Assembly (NCBI RefSeq): GCF_022662335.1
Contig: NZ_JAKNQJ010000009.1
Span: 1-64,000 of the forward strand
Origin: Sphingomonas sp. CROZ-RG-20F-R02-07
GTDB lineage: Bacteria > Pseudomonadota > Alphaproteobacteria > Sphingomonadales > Sphingomonadaceae
Direction of reading: 5' to 3'
DNA: 64,000 nucleotides
Numbering within the stretch: the first letter of the stretch is position 1; each line of letters starts with the position of its first letter. Under the pieces are notes generated by a model. That model made no database searches and had not been told where the DNA came from. It worked only from the letters and a program-made list of their open reading frames with translations. Positions 31,664 to 40,952 of this stretch are shown here, in pieces. The position numbers and the translations under genes are program-made.

Positions 31664-32875
31664 ATGGCGACGACGGCCGAAACGCTGACCGAAGCACCCG
31701 CGCTGGTGCTGACCCCGCCCGATCCCGTGCCCGTCGTGCAGTCGACGAGCGCCGCCGGGCTGGTGCCGGTCGATGCCGGCGTGAAGTCGAAGCTGGACGA
31801 GCGCGTCGACGGGTTCGTCACCGATCTGGTCGCGCAGGACGTGAACTCGCCCGAATTCGGCAAGCGCGTCGATGCGATCACGGCGATGGGACAGAAGGAG
31901 ATCCGCGACGCGGCGGGCCAGTCCAACCGCTTCCTCGATCGCCCGATCCGCGCGATGGACAAGGAAAGCGGCGTCGGCGCCGATCTGGCGCAGCTGCGCC
32001 GGGTGATCGAGGAACTCGATCCCGGCCGCAAGGGCGCGCTGTCGGGGCCGCGCAAGATCCTGGGCATCATCCCATTCGGCAGCAAGCTGAACACCTATTT
32101 CGACACCTACAAATCCTCGCAGACGCACATCGCCGCGATCCTGAAGAGCCTGGCTTCGGGCAAGGACGAGTTGCTGATGGACAATGCCGCGATCGACACC
32201 GAACGCGCGAACCTGTGGGCCGCGATGGGCCGGCTGGAGCAAATGATCCATCTGTCCAAGGCGATGGATGCCAAGCTGGAGGACAAGGCGAACGAACTCG
32301 ACGCGACCGACCCCGCCAAGGCCAAGGCGATCCGCGAGACGGCGCTGTTCTACACCCGCCAGCGCAGCCAGGACCTGCTGACGCAGATGGCCGTCACCGT
32401 GCAGGGCTATCTTGCGCTCGATCTCGTCAAGAAGAACAATGTCGAGCTGGTGAAGGGCGTGGACCGGGCGAGCACCACCACCGTCTCGGCGCTGCGCACC
32501 GCGGTCACGGTGGCGCAGGCGCTCACCAACCAGAAGCTGGTGCTCGAACAGATCACGCAACTGAACACAACCACCGCGAACATCATCGATTCGACGGGCA
32601 AGCTGCTGAAATCCAACACCGCCGCGATCCACGAACAGGCCGCCGCCTCCACCATCCCGATCGAGACACTGCAGCGCGCGTTCCAGAACATCTACGACAC
32701 GATGGACGCGATCGACACGTTCAAGCTGAAGGCGCTCGATTCGATGAAGACGACGGTCAACACGCTGGGCAACGAAGTGGAAAAGTCGCGCGGCTATATC
32801 GCGCGGGCCGAGGGCGCCGCGCAGGGCAGCCTTTCGGGACCGGCAGCCAGCCCCTTCAAGCTGGAGGCGATGTAG
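31664..32875 (+). CDS. Toxic anion resistance protein, TelA family
   Basis: 403 residues from ATG 31664; an upstream in-frame start at 31571 would overlap the divergent antitoxin promoter. It is mainly helical, with the TelA core AVTVQGYLALDLVKKNNVELVKGVDRASTTTVSALRTAVTVAQALTNQ split over residues ~245-290 and TTANIIDSTGKLLKSNTAAIHEQA after it. Named for tellurite resistance, but in most genomes the function is unproven. The gene next to it encodes a membrane protein 3 bp after its stop, so the two likely work together. Confidence 0.92.
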   Translation: MATTAETLTEAPALVLTPPDPVPVVQSTSAAGLVPVDAGVKSKLDERVDGFVTDLVAQDVNSPEFGKRVDAITAMGQKEIRDAAGQSNRFLDRPIRAMDKESGVGADLAQLRRVIEELDPGRKGALSGPRKILGIIPFGSKLNTYFDTYKSSQTHIAAILKSLASGKDELLMDNAAIDTERANLWAAMGRLEQMIHLSKAMDAKLEDKANELDATDPAKAKAIRETALFYTRQRSQDLLTQMAVTVQGYLALDLVKKNNVELVKGVDRASTTTVSALRTAVTVAQALTNQKLVLEQITQLNTTTANIIDSTGKLLKSNTAAIHEQAAASTIPIETLQRAFQNIYDTMDAIDTFKLKALDSMKTTVNTLGNEVEKSRGYIARAEGAAQGSLSGPAASPFKLEAM

Positions 32876-32878
32876 GCC

Positions 32879-33592
32879 TTGAGCCAGGTGGACGAGCAGA
32901 TCGAGCGCGCGCGCGCGACGATGGCGCGCATTTCGGACGGGTATCGCGATGCGCCCGCGCGGCGGCGCACGACTCAGGCGATCGGACGCCGGCTGACGCG
33001 AATCGCCATGGCCGATGCCGCGATCCTGATCGCCGCCGTGCTGTTCGGCAGCATCGTCGCGCCGCTGGGGATCATGGGCGCCGTGCTGGTGATGGCGCTG
33101 CTCGTCGCAGCCACGCTCCTGTTCGCGCTCGTGCCTGCCGAAGGCCGCGCGCCGCCGCCCGAGAAGCTGCGCACGGTAGACCTGAAGGCGCTGCCGGCGC
33201 AGACCGAGCGCTGGCTCGGCGCTCAGCGGCCGATGCTGCCCGCCCCCGCCCGCACGCTGGTGGATCAGATCGGCGCCCGGCTCGACACGCTGTCGCCGCA
33301 GCTCGGCCGGCTCGACGGCGAAACCGAGGCGGGGCTCGAGGTGCGCCGGCTGATCGGCGAGCAGCTCCCCGCCTTCGTGGCCGATTACAACCGCGTGCCG
33401 GGCGCGCTTCGCCAGACCCCGCGTAACGGCAAGACGCCCGATGCCGAGCTCGTCGACGGGCTGCGGCTGATCGAGCGCGAGATCGCGGACATGACCGCGC
33501 GGCTGGCGCAGGACGATCTCGATGGCCTCGCCACCCGGCGGCGCTATCTGGAGACGCGCTACGGCGACGACGGCGCGGCGCCTACGCCCTAG
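32879..33592 (+). CDS. Membrane protein, possibly XpaC-like partner of TelA
   Basis: 237 residues from a TTG codon at 32879; no better start is seen and GGAGG lies 13 bases upstream. Two membrane helices at about 43-90 (AILIAAVLFGSIVAPLGIMGAVLVMALLVAATLLFALV, shown here as one hydrophobic block) separate a short basic N-terminus from a helical cytosolic C-terminal part ending LAQDDLDGLATRRRYLETRYGDD. Bacillus TelA homologues sit next to xpaC, whose product has a similar layout, so a weak XpaC-like call is made from context and topology. Otherwise unrecognised. Confidence 0.75.
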   Translation: MSQVDEQIERARATMARISDGYRDAPARRRTTQAIGRRLTRIAMADAAILIAAVLFGSIVAPLGIMGAVLVMALLVAATLLFALVPAEGRAPPPEKLRTVDLKALPAQTERWLGAQRPMLPAPARTLVDQIGARLDTLSPQLGRLDGETEAGLEVRRLIGEQLPAFVADYNRVPGALRQTPRNGKTPDAELVDGLRLIEREIADMTARLAQDDLDGLATRRRYLETRYGDDGAAPTP

Positions 33593-33708
33593 GACGCGGC
33601 TCGCCGGTCGCGGCCGGATCGCAAAAAAGCCGGGCGTCCGCGACGCGCGATTGCGAAGTCCGTGAAGCACCGCCATGTTCGTACCGGACGAACCATGCGA
33701 GAGGGCCC

Positions 33709-33873
33709 TTGGATCCGGAGCAGATCATCGCCATGCGCGACCTTGTCGATCATCTGAATGCGGCGTTGGCGATTGCCGACGGCCTGTCCCAGACGCTGCT
33801 GGCCGCTTTGCTGTGCGAGTGCCTCGATAACGCGCAGCGGGTGCTCGGCGCGGCGATCTCCGATCGCGGCTGA
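33709..33873 (+). CDS. Small hypothetical protein (54 aa)
   Basis: A 54-residue frame from TTG 33709, four bases after AGAGGG, or 46 residues from ATG 33733. The product begins LDPEQIIAMRDLVDHLNAALAIADGL in one reading, has a Leu/Ala-rich amphipathic middle and two Cys (LLCECLDNAQ), and ends in SDRG. Composition and codon use match the neighbours. No family is recognised, and the next gene converges from the other strand. Confidence 0.45.
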   Translation: MDPEQIIAMRDLVDHLNAALAIADGLSQTLLAALLCECLDNAQRVLGAAISDRG

Positions 33874-33882
33874 CGCCGCCGA

Positions 33883-34659
33883 TCAGCCGTCCAGCACCTG
33901 ACGCGCACGATCCGCGATCCGCGTCACGGCGGCGGCGTGGATCCCCGGCGCGGCGGCGATCACGCCGAAGGCGCGCGGATCGGGCCGGTTGAAGCGCAAG
34001 GGCGCCCCCAGCGCATCGCTGACCCCCGCGCCCGCTTCGCCCGCGATCAGCACCGCGGCGGCGACGTCCCACTCATGACCCCAGCGCAACGTCGCGACCA
34101 GATCCGCCTCGTCCGCCGCGACCATGGCGATCCGGAGCGCGATGCCGTTGGGCTTGTCGACCGCCACGAAATCGCGATCGATCCGCGGCAACGCATCGGC
34201 CGGAACGCGAGCGCCCGCCAGGCCGCGGCGCGCGCTCGCATGCAGCGCCGTACCGTTGCGGGTCGCGCCGCCGCCCCGCGTCGCCACCCAATGCTCGCCC
34301 CGCGCCGGCGCGTCGAGCACGCCCAGCACCGGCTCGCCATCCTCGACCAGCGCGATCGACACCGCCCAGCCCCGCCGCCCGCGAAGATAATCGCGCGTTC
34401 CGTCGATCGGATCGATCACCCACACCCGCGAGCGGGTCAGCCGATCGGCGCTGTCGGCGGTCTCCTCCGACAGCCAGCCCGCATCGGGAGCGATCGCCGA
34501 GAGCCGCGCGCGCAGCATCCGGTCCACCGCCAGATCGATCTCACAGGCGGGGCTCGCATCGGCCTTGCTCCAGCTTTCGACATCGGTGCGCCAGCGGGCG
34601 AGCGCCAGCGCGCCGGCCTCGCGCGCGACCTGCGCGACCGCGGCGGCGAGATCAGCCAC
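33883..34659 (-). CDS. cysQ: 3'(2'),5'-bisphosphate nucleotidase / inositol monophosphatase family
   Basis: 258 residues of the Mg-dependent phosphatase family. Metal-binding motifs are present: SEETADS (Glu), WVIDPIDGTRDYLRG (DPxDGT) and HEWDVAAAVLI near residue 205. The form most resembles CysQ, which removes 3'-phosphoadenosine 5'-phosphate from sulfate assimilation, but other substrates of the family cannot be excluded. The start overlaps the end of pmbA by 8 bp on the same strand, so both are probably one transcript. Confidence 0.88.
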   Translation of the reverse strand: MADLAAAVAQVAREAGALALARWRTDVESWSKADASPACEIDLAVDRMLRARLSAIAPDAGWLSEETADSADRLTRSRVWVIDPIDGTRDYLRGRRGWAVSIALVEDGEPVLGVLDAPARGEHWVATRGGGATRNGTALHASARRGLAGARVPADALPRIDRDFVAVDKPNGIALRIAMVAADEADLVATLRWGHEWDVAAAVLIAGEAGAGVSDALGAPLRFNRPDPRAFGVIAAAPGIHAAAVTRIADRARQVLDG

Positions 34660-35998
34660 CCGCGACGGTCATCCCCTCGATCCGCACGGTCGGCACGTTG
34701 GTGCCATAGCGAAACACCAGATCGTTGGCGGGCACGAGCGCCAGGAACATGTCCCTCAGGTTGCCGGCGATGGTGAACTCGGCGACGGGCGCGGCGATCT
34801 GACCGTCCACGATCCGGAAGCCCGCCGCACCCCGGCTGTAATCGCCAGTCAGGCCGTTCACGCCCATCCCGATCAGCTCGGTGACATAGACGCCGTCGGC
34901 GATGTCCGCGATCAGCGTCGCCGGCGGCATCGCGCCCGCTTCGAGATACAGATTGCTGGTGGAGATGCCCGGGCCGCCGCCGATGCCGCGCGCGGCATGG
35001 CCGGTCGGCTCCAGCGCCAATTGCCGCGCCGATGCCGAATCGAGCAGCCACGTCTCCAGCGTCCCGTCCTCGACGATCGTCGTCGGCGATACCGGCAGCC
35101 CCTCGCCGTCGAACGGCCGCGAGCGTAGCCCGTGCGGGCGGTGCGGATCGTCGCGCACGCACACGCCGTCCGCGAACACGCGGCTGCCGAGCGCATCGAG
35201 CAGGAAGCTCGTCTTGCGCGTGATCGCCTGCCCGCCGATCACACCGATCAGATGCCCGAGCAGCGAACCCCCGACGCGCGGATCATAGACGACGGTCATC
35301 GGGCCGCTCGGTAGCCGGCCGGGATCCAGCCGGGCCACGGCCTGCGCGCCCGCACGCGCACCGATCGCCTCGGGCGCGTCGAGATGCGCGCGATGCCGCG
35401 CGGAGTGATGCGCGTAATCGCGCTGCATCGCGCCACCCTCGCCCGCCAGCACGCTCGCCGATATGCCATAGCCGGTGGCGGCATAGGCGTTCGCAAAGCC
35501 GTGGCTGGTGGCGAGCGCCCAGACCGAGCGCGCCGCACTCGCGCCCGCGCCCTCGCTGTTCGTAACCCCCGGCACGGCGCGCGCGGCATCCTCCGCCGCC
35601 AACGCCACGTCGCGCAGCTCCTGCGGGCTGGCAGTGCCGCCGTCGTCGAGATCGAGCAGCGGCGCGGCCCCGTGCATCAGCCGCTCGGACGGCGCCAGCC
35701 CCGCCCAGCGATCCTCGGGCGCCTCGCGCGCCATGGCGATCGCGCGAGCGACGAGCGTGTCGAGCGCATCGTCCGACAGATCGGAGGTGGAGACGCTCGC
35801 GGTGCGGTGGCCGACGAACACGCGCAGCCCCATCTCCGCGCTTTCCGACCGGCCGACATCCTCCAGCGCGCCCAGCCGCACCGACACGTCGAGCGAGGCA
35901 TCGGCGGCATAGACGGCGTCGGCGGCATCGGCGCCCGCGGCAGTGGCGCGCGCGACGATATCATGGGCGCGGGTCCGCGCGTCTTCGGGGGTCAGCAT
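34652..35998 (-). CDS. pmbA: Metallopeptidase-like protein PmbA (TldE)
   Basis: 448 residues, the PmbA/TldE half of the TldD-TldE heterodimer that degrades or matures small peptides. The ATG at 35998 gives the family start LTPEDARTRAHDIVARATAAGADAADAVY; later segments MTVVYDPRVGGSLLGHLIGVIGGQAI, LGSRVFADGVCVRDDPHRPHG, SNLYLEAG and GMGVNGLTGDYSRGAAGF are characteristic. TldE lacks the zinc-binding HEXXXH of TldD, and none is seen here. tldD is not in the window. It leads the cysQ-like gene. Confidence 0.94.
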   Translation of the reverse strand: MLTPEDARTRAHDIVARATAAGADAADAVYAADASLDVSVRLGALEDVGRSESAEMGLRVFVGHRTASVSTSDLSDDALDTLVARAIAMAREAPEDRWAGLAPSERLMHGAAPLLDLDDGGTASPQELRDVALAAEDAARAVPGVTNSEGAGASAARSVWALATSHGFANAYAATGYGISASVLAGEGGAMQRDYAHHSARHRAHLDAPEAIGARAGAQAVARLDPGRLPSGPMTVVYDPRVGGSLLGHLIGVIGGQAITRKTSFLLDALGSRVFADGVCVRDDPHRPHGLRSRPFDGEGLPVSPTTIVEDGTLETWLLDSASARQLALEPTGHAARGIGGGPGISTSNLYLEAGAMPPATLIADIADGVYVTELIGMGVNGLTGDYSRGAAGFRIVDGQIAAPVAEFTIAGNLRDMFLALVPANDLVFRYGTNVPTVRIEGMTVAGG

Positions 35999-36030
35999 CG
36001 GCCCGACTTAGGGACGCGGGGCGCGGCGCG

Positions 36031-36939
36031 CTACCCCGCCGTGCCCACCACCAGACAGGCTGCGAACATCAACAGCCCGGCGAAGCGGTTGGCGCGAAAC
36101 CGCGCGAGCGCGCCCGCGCCGTCGTCGGGCGCGAGCGTCGCGGCCTGCCAGCCGAGATGGAGCGCGACCGGGAGCAACGCCGCGAGCGCCAGGATATCGG
36201 GCCGCACCAGCCAGAACGCTCCCGCCCAGAGCAGGATCGCCACGGCATAGAAGCCGGCCACGCCCTCCCGCACATGCGCGCCCATCGCGAGCGCGGACGA
36301 GCGCACGCCGATCAACGCATCGTCCTCGCGGTCCTGAAGCGCGTAGATCGTGTCATAGCCGATCACCCAGGCGATCGACCCCGCGTAGAGCAGCGCCATC
36401 GGCCAGGAGGCGCGTCCCTGGATCGCGATCCAGCCCACCGGCAGCGCCCAGGAAAAGACGATGCCCAGCCATGCCTGCGGCCACCAGGTGATGCGCTTCA
36501 TGAAGGGATAGGCCGCCACCGGCGCGAGGCTCGCCACCGCGACCGCCGCCGCCACGGGCGAAAGTTGCACCAGCACGATCAGCCCGACGAGGCACAGCGC
36601 AATGAGCCACGCCCATGCCGTCCGCACCGACACTAGCCCGCTGGGAATCGGGCGGGCGCGGGTGCGCGCCACCTGCGCGTCGAGATCGCGATCGACGATG
36701 TCGTTATAGACGCACCCCGCCCCGCGCATCGCGATGCTGCCGATCAGCAGCCAGAGCAGCAGATCCCAGCGCCGCACCGCGCCGCCCGCCAGCGCCACGC
36801 CCCAGGCGCCCGGCCAGAACAACAGCCACCATCCGATCGGCCGATCGAACCGCGCCAGCAGCGCAAGGCCGCGCATCCGTCGCGGCAGGCGCCCGACCAA
36901 TCCGCCATGTTCGCTATCGGGAACGATCTGTTCGGCCAT
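36031..36939 (-). CDS. ubiA: 4-hydroxybenzoate octaprenyltransferase
   Basis: Membrane enzyme of ubiquinone synthesis that attaches the polyprenyl chain to 4-hydroxybenzoate. 302 residues from ATG 36939; a GTG six codons earlier is possible. The two aspartate-rich prenyl-diphosphate motifs are clear: NDIVDRDLD (with YN before) and YALQDREDD. About eight to nine membrane helices fill the rest. The first motif is preceded by MRGAGC and followed by RTRARPIPSG, standard for UbiA. Confidence 0.95.
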   Translation of the reverse strand: MAEQIVPDSEHGGLVGRLPRRMRGLALLARFDRPIGWWLLFWPGAWGVALAGGAVRRWDLLLWLLIGSIAMRGAGCVYNDIVDRDLDAQVARTRARPIPSGLVSVRTAWAWLIALCLVGLIVLVQLSPVAAAVAVASLAPVAAYPFMKRITWWPQAWLGIVFSWALPVGWIAIQGRASWPMALLYAGSIAWVIGYDTIYALQDREDDALIGVRSSALAMGAHVREGVAGFYAVAILLWAGAFWLVRPDILALAALLPVALHLGWQAATLAPDDGAGALARFRANRFAGLLMFAACLVVGTAG

Positions 36940-37023
36940 GCCGCCGGTTAGGAACACGGCGTTTGGCGCGCAACCCCGGAATGGTTACGTACGGCGCACG
37001 ATGCCGCAGCCTTTGCCCCCTCG

Positions 37024-37200
37024 ATGATCGGCCTGTCGGTCGCCGTCGGCCGCTTCGTGGAGGCGTTGTTCTGGGCGATCTTCCGCGTCGCCGGCGTCGT
37101 CGCGGGTGTCGCGCTGCTGGGGCTGGTGGCGCTGGCGCTGGTCGTCTGGCTGGTGCGCCGCCTCTGGCGACGGCGCAAACCTCCTGCCGAGCCGGAATAG
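37024..37200 (+). CDS. Small membrane protein (58 aa)
   Basis: A 58-residue frame from ATG 37024 to TAG. The product has an amphipathic start, one long hydrophobic segment of about 26 residues (VVAGVALLGLVALALVVWLV at its core), a basic RRLWRRRK stop-transfer cluster and a short Pro/Glu tail. Codon use is that of neighbouring genes. No strong ribosome binding site. It lies 55 bp before rsmE on the same strand and diverges from ubiA. Function unknown. Confidence 0.6.
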   Translation: MIGLSVAVGRFVEALFWAIFRVAGVVAGVALLGLVALALVVWLVRRLWRRRKPPAEPE

Positions 37201-37255
37201 CCGCCACCGCCACCGCCCCCCTCCCCGTGGCCCGGCGGATTTGTTACGGGGTGCC

Positions 37256-37996
37256 ATGCCCGCCACCCCCGCCTGGCCGCCGCGATCGACGCCGCGGCTC
37301 TTCGTCGCCTCGCCGCTGTCGCTCGGGGCCCTCGCGCTCGACGGGCCGGCCGCGCATTATCTCGCCGGCGTGATGCGGATGCGGGTGGGCGATCCGGTCA
37401 AGCTGTTCGACGGCGAGACCGGCGAATGGCTGGGCGTCGCGCAGAGCGTCGGCCGGCGCGATCTGGTGCTCGACGTGACCGAGCGGTTGCGGCCGCGCGA
37501 GCCGGTACCCGATCTGTGGCTGTGCGCCGCGCCGCTGAAGAAGGGCCGCGTCGACTGGCTGGCGGAAAAGGCGTGCGAGCTGGGTGTCGCGCGGCTCGTT
37601 CCCACGCTCACCCGCCGCACCGTGATCGACAAACCCAACACCGAACGTCTGCGCGCGCACATGATCGAGGCGGCCGAGCAATGCGGCCGCACCGCGGTGC
37701 CCGACTGCGCCGAGCCGGTGAAGCTGGGCGCGCTGCTCCGCGATTGGCCCGCCGAACGCGCGCTGTTCTTCGCCGACGAGACCGGCGGTCTGCCCGCCCT
37801 GGCGGCGATGCGCGATCGCCCCGGCCCGGCGGCGATCCTGATCGGCCCCGAAGGCGGCTTCGACGATGACGAGCGCGCCGCGATCCGCGCCTGCCCCGCG
37901 GCGATCGGCATCGGTCTCGGCCCCCGCATCCTGCGCGCCGACACCGCCGCTGCGGCGGCGGTATCGCTGTGGATGGCGGCGGCGGGCGACTGGTAG
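37256..37996 (+). CDS. rsmE: 16S rRNA (uracil(1498)-N(3))-methyltransferase
   Basis: SPOUT-class methyltransferase acting on U1498 of 16S rRNA. 246 residues from ATG 37256. N-terminal PUA-like part (RLFVASPLSLG, HYLAGVMRMRVGDPVKLFDGETGEW), then KKGRVDWLAEKACELGVARLVP and the C-terminal knot with AILIGPEGGFDDDE and LGPRILRADTAAAAA, the AdoMet-binding signature. Family length and order of motifs are normal. Confidence 0.95.
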   Translation: MPATPAWPPRSTPRLFVASPLSLGALALDGPAAHYLAGVMRMRVGDPVKLFDGETGEWLGVAQSVGRRDLVLDVTERLRPREPVPDLWLCAAPLKKGRVDWLAEKACELGVARLVPTLTRRTVIDKPNTERLRAHMIEAAEQCGRTAVPDCAEPVKLGALLRDWPAERALFFADETGGLPALAAMRDRPGPAAILIGPEGGFDDDERAAIRACPAAIGIGLGPRILRADTAAAAAVSLWMAAAGDW

Positions 37997-38063
37997 CGTG
38001 CGCGATCGTGCGCACGCTCGATAGGCCTAGCAGCCCCGTTCATCGCAGCGTAAGGCGCGGATC

Positions 38064-39425
38064 ATGACGACTGCCACGCCCAAGCCGATCATCGAATCGC
38101 GCGACCAGCTCATCCAGAGTTTCGCCCGGGGCGAGAAGCCCAAGGACCGCTGGCGGATCGGCACCGAGCACGAGAAGTTCGTCTATGCGCGCGCCGATCA
38201 TCACGCGCCCTCCTATGACGAGGCCGGCGGCATCCGCGCGCTGCTCGGCGAACTCGAGCAATATGGCTGGAAGCCGGTGTACGAGGGCGATCACGTCATC
38301 GCGATGTCGGGCGCCGACGGCAGCATCAGCCTGGAGCCCGCCGGCCAGTTCGAACTGTCGGGCGCGCCGCTCGAAAGCCTGCACGACACCTGCGCCGAGA
38401 CCGGGCGGCATCTGGAGCAGGTGAAGGCCGCGGGCGAGAAGCTCGGGATCGGCTTTCTGGGTCTCGGCATGTGGCCCGACAAGACGCGCGCCGAGCTGCC
38501 GCGGATGCCCAAGGGCCGCTATGTCATCATGCTGAACCATATGCCGCGCGTCGGCACCATGGGGCTCGACATGATGCTGCGCACCTGCACGATCCAGGTG
38601 AATCTCGACTATTCGTCCGAAGCCGATATGGTGAAGAAGTTCCGCGTCGGGTTGGCGCTCCAGCCGCTCGCGACCGCGCTGTTCGCCAATTCGCCGTTCA
38701 CCGAGGGCAAGCCCAACGGCATGCTGTCCTATCGCAGCCATATCTGGTCGGACACCGATCCGCACCGCACCGGCATGCTGCCCTTCGTGTTCGAGGATGG
38801 CTTCGGCTACGAACGCTATGCCGAATATGCGCTCGATGTGCCGATGTACTTCGTCTATCGCGACGGCCGCTACATCGACGCGGCGGGCCACAGCTTCCGC
38901 GATTTCCTGAAGGGCGAGCTGGCGGTGCTGCCGGGCGAGAAGCCGACGCTCGACGATTGGAACGACCATCTGTCGACGGCCTTCCCCGAGGTGCGGCTGA
39001 AGACCTTTCTCGAGATGCGCGGCGCCGATGGCGGCCCGTGGAACCGGATCTGCGCGCTGCCGGCCTTGTGGGTGGGGCTGCTCTACGATCAGGGTGCGCT
39101 GGATGCGGCATGGGATCTGGTCAAGGGCTGGACGATCGACGAGCGCCAGGCGCTGCGCGACGCGGTGCCGCGGCTCGCGCTGGACGCGCCGTTGCCGGGC
39201 GGCGGACGGCTGCGCGATATCGCCAGCGACGTGCTCGACATCGCGAGCGCCGGGCTGTCGGCGCGGGGGCGGACGAACCGTGCGGGCGACAACGAGACCG
39301 GCTTCCTCGATCCGCTGCGCGCAATCGTGCGTACGGGCAAGGTGCCCGCGCAGAGCCTGCTCGATCGCTATCACGGCGCCTGGGGCGGCGACGTGAGCAA
39401 CGTGTACGACGAAGAGAGCTTCTAG
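38064..39425 (+). CDS. gshA: Glutamate-cysteine ligase (plant/alphaproteobacterial type)
   Basis: Makes gamma-glutamylcysteine, the first step of glutathione synthesis. 453 residues, the GCS2 subfamily shared by Alphaproteobacteria and plants: RIGTEHEKFVY near the start (ATP/Glu site), SLEPAGQFELSGAPL, MPKGRYVIMLNHMPRVGTMGLDMMLRTCTIQVNLDY (shown in pieces in the family alignments), and PFVFEDGFGYERYAEYALDVPMYF. A 3' overlap of 4 nt with the convergent next gene. AAGG lies nine bases before the start. Confidence 0.94.
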   Translation: MTTATPKPIIESRDQLIQSFARGEKPKDRWRIGTEHEKFVYARADHHAPSYDEAGGIRALLGELEQYGWKPVYEGDHVIAMSGADGSISLEPAGQFELSGAPLESLHDTCAETGRHLEQVKAAGEKLGIGFLGLGMWPDKTRAELPRMPKGRYVIMLNHMPRVGTMGLDMMLRTCTIQVNLDYSSEADMVKKFRVGLALQPLATALFANSPFTEGKPNGMLSYRSHIWSDTDPHRTGMLPFVFEDGFGYERYAEYALDVPMYFVYRDGRYIDAAGHSFRDFLKGELAVLPGEKPTLDDWNDHLSTAFPEVRLKTFLEMRGADGGPWNRICALPALWVGLLYDQGALDAAWDLVKGWTIDERQALRDAVPRLALDAPLPGGGRLRDIASDVLDIASAGLSARGRTNRAGDNETGFLDPLRAIVRTGKVPAQSLLDRYHGAWGGDVSNVYDEESF

Positions 39426-40717
39426 GCCGCGGCGCGGGGGCGCCGTCCCCACAACCACGCGAAGACCAGCGGCACCGCGCCGTTGCGCTGCATCCATGCG
39501 CTATAGGCGACATAGGCCGGATCGGCGGACAGATGCCGCTCCTCGGTCTTCGCGCGCCAGTAATAGATGCCGCTGACCACCCCCATCAGCACGGTCGCGC
39601 GGATCGCGTCGGTGGTGCTGCCCATCGTCAGCACCGGCACGCTGGTAAGCCACCACAACAGGTTCTTGGAAAGATAGGCCGGATGGCGCGACCAGGCATA
39701 GGGGCCGTGCGTCAGGATCCCGCGGTTGGTGAGATTGGAAAAGCGCGGCCCGAACGCGACGGTGGCGGAGGCGTAGATGCCCGCCAGCACCACGAGCGCG
39801 GCGCCGGCGCTCCACAGCAGCACCGGGTGGAACTGGAACCAGAACGCCCAGTCGCGGCCGTTGACGCCGTAATCGAACAACGAACCCCCGCCCATCAGGC
39901 TGGTTGGCGGATAGCAGAGCAGCGCCGCCACCCAGGCCGCGGCATAGGGGTTGGCGGTGCGAATGTGCGAATCGAGCGGGCGGAAGGTGAGGATATAGCC
40001 GACCGTCGCGAAGACCATGTCGATCACGAACATGAACCCGACGAGCGCGTTCGCCAGCGACACCGGATCGGCCAACAGCCCCGTGCCGGCGTTGCGCACG
40101 AACGGCCCGAAATTGCCCGGCACGCCCGCCAGCATGAACGCCAGGAAGAACGCCTTCACCGCCCAGATCCGCAAATGGTTGTAGAGCGCGGCGCGGTCGA
40201 CCCCATCCTGCCCCGTCAGCCATGCGCCGAACGCCCAGGCGCCGTCGCGCGGCGCGACGAGCCGCCGGTCCAGCCACAGCACATAGGCGATCGAGCCCAC
40301 GAACATCACGGGCGCGGCGACCGAGAAACACGCCATCGCGAACACCCAATTGCCGCTCCAGTAGAAGCGGAACGTGCCGTAGATCGCCGCGATGCCGGCC
40401 CAGGTGGCCCAATAGCCCGCAAGCTTCGTCAGGCTGGTGTCCAGCGTCTCGCGCCAGGGGCGTGGCGCATGCCAGTCGATTCCGGTGCTCGGATGGCGGT
40501 GGACCTTGTTGACCAGCAGCGACCAGCCGATCATCGGCACCGCGCAGGCGGCCAGATCGACCAGCGCCGAATAAGGCCCGTCGAGATGCCAGAGCACCGC
40601 CAGCCCCAGCCACGCGAGCAACCCCGCGAGCCCCGCCAGCCCCGCGCCCCGGCTGACCGCGGACGGCGGACGGGGATCGGCCATGGTCGCAGAGCCGCCT
40701 ATCATGTCGTGATCCAT
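39422..40717 (-). CDS. Polytopic membrane protein with ICMT-like C-terminus
   Basis: 431 residues with about ten membrane helices. The C-terminal ~110 residues match the isoprenylcysteine methyltransferase/DUF1295-like pattern: HGPYAWSRHPAYLSKNLLWW (the RHP-Y motif for AdoMet binding) and KTEERHLSADPAYVAYSAW (the E-E-R ending). Starts at 40717, 40705 or 40684 are all possible; none has a strong ribosome binding site. The substrate is unknown; a membrane-embedded methyltransferase is the best guess. Confidence 0.8.
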   Translation of the reverse strand: MDHDMIGGSATMADPRPPSAVSRGAGLAGLAGLLAWLGLAVLWHLDGPYSALVDLAACAVPMIGWSLLVNKVHRHPSTGIDWHAPRPWRETLDTSLTKLAGYWATWAGIAAIYGTFRFYWSGNWVFAMACFSVAAPVMFVGSIAYVLWLDRRLVAPRDGAWAFGAWLTGQDGVDRAALYNHLRIWAVKAFFLAFMLAGVPGNFGPFVRNAGTGLLADPVSLANALVGFMFVIDMVFATVGYILTFRPLDSHIRTANPYAAAWVAALLCYPPTSLMGGGSLFDYGVNGRDWAFWFQFHPVLLWSAGAALVVLAGIYASATVAFGPRFSNLTNRGILTHGPYAWSRHPAYLSKNLLWWLTSVPVLTMGSTTDAIRATVLMGVVSGIYYWRAKTEERHLSADPAYVAYSAWMQRNGAVPLVFAWLWGRRPRAAA

Positions 40718-40808
40718 GGCTTCACGGCTTAGCGGGGAATGGTAAGCAAGCCATGAAACATTCCCCCGCTTGCACCCCGCCCCCGCCCCGGCTAACCGGG
40801 TGAGGCAC

Positions 40809-40882
40809 GCGGGTGTAGCTCAATGGTAGAGCAGAAGCCTTCCAAGCTTACGACGAGGGTTCGATTCCCTTCACCCGCTCCA
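40809..40882 (+). tRNA. tRNA-Gly(UCC)
   Basis: 74-nt cloverleaf with encoded CCA: acceptor stem GCGGGTG with CACCCGC, D-arm GCTC/GAGC, anticodon loop CTTCCAA giving anticodon TCC, T-loop GGTTCGATTCC and discriminator T. It decodes GGA and GGG. Confidence 0.98.
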
Positions 40883-40952
40883 TCTTCGGCGTGCCTCCGA
40901 CCTTCCGAAAACGCCGCTGGCGGCGCGGCGCGGCGGCTGTCATGAGGCGGTC

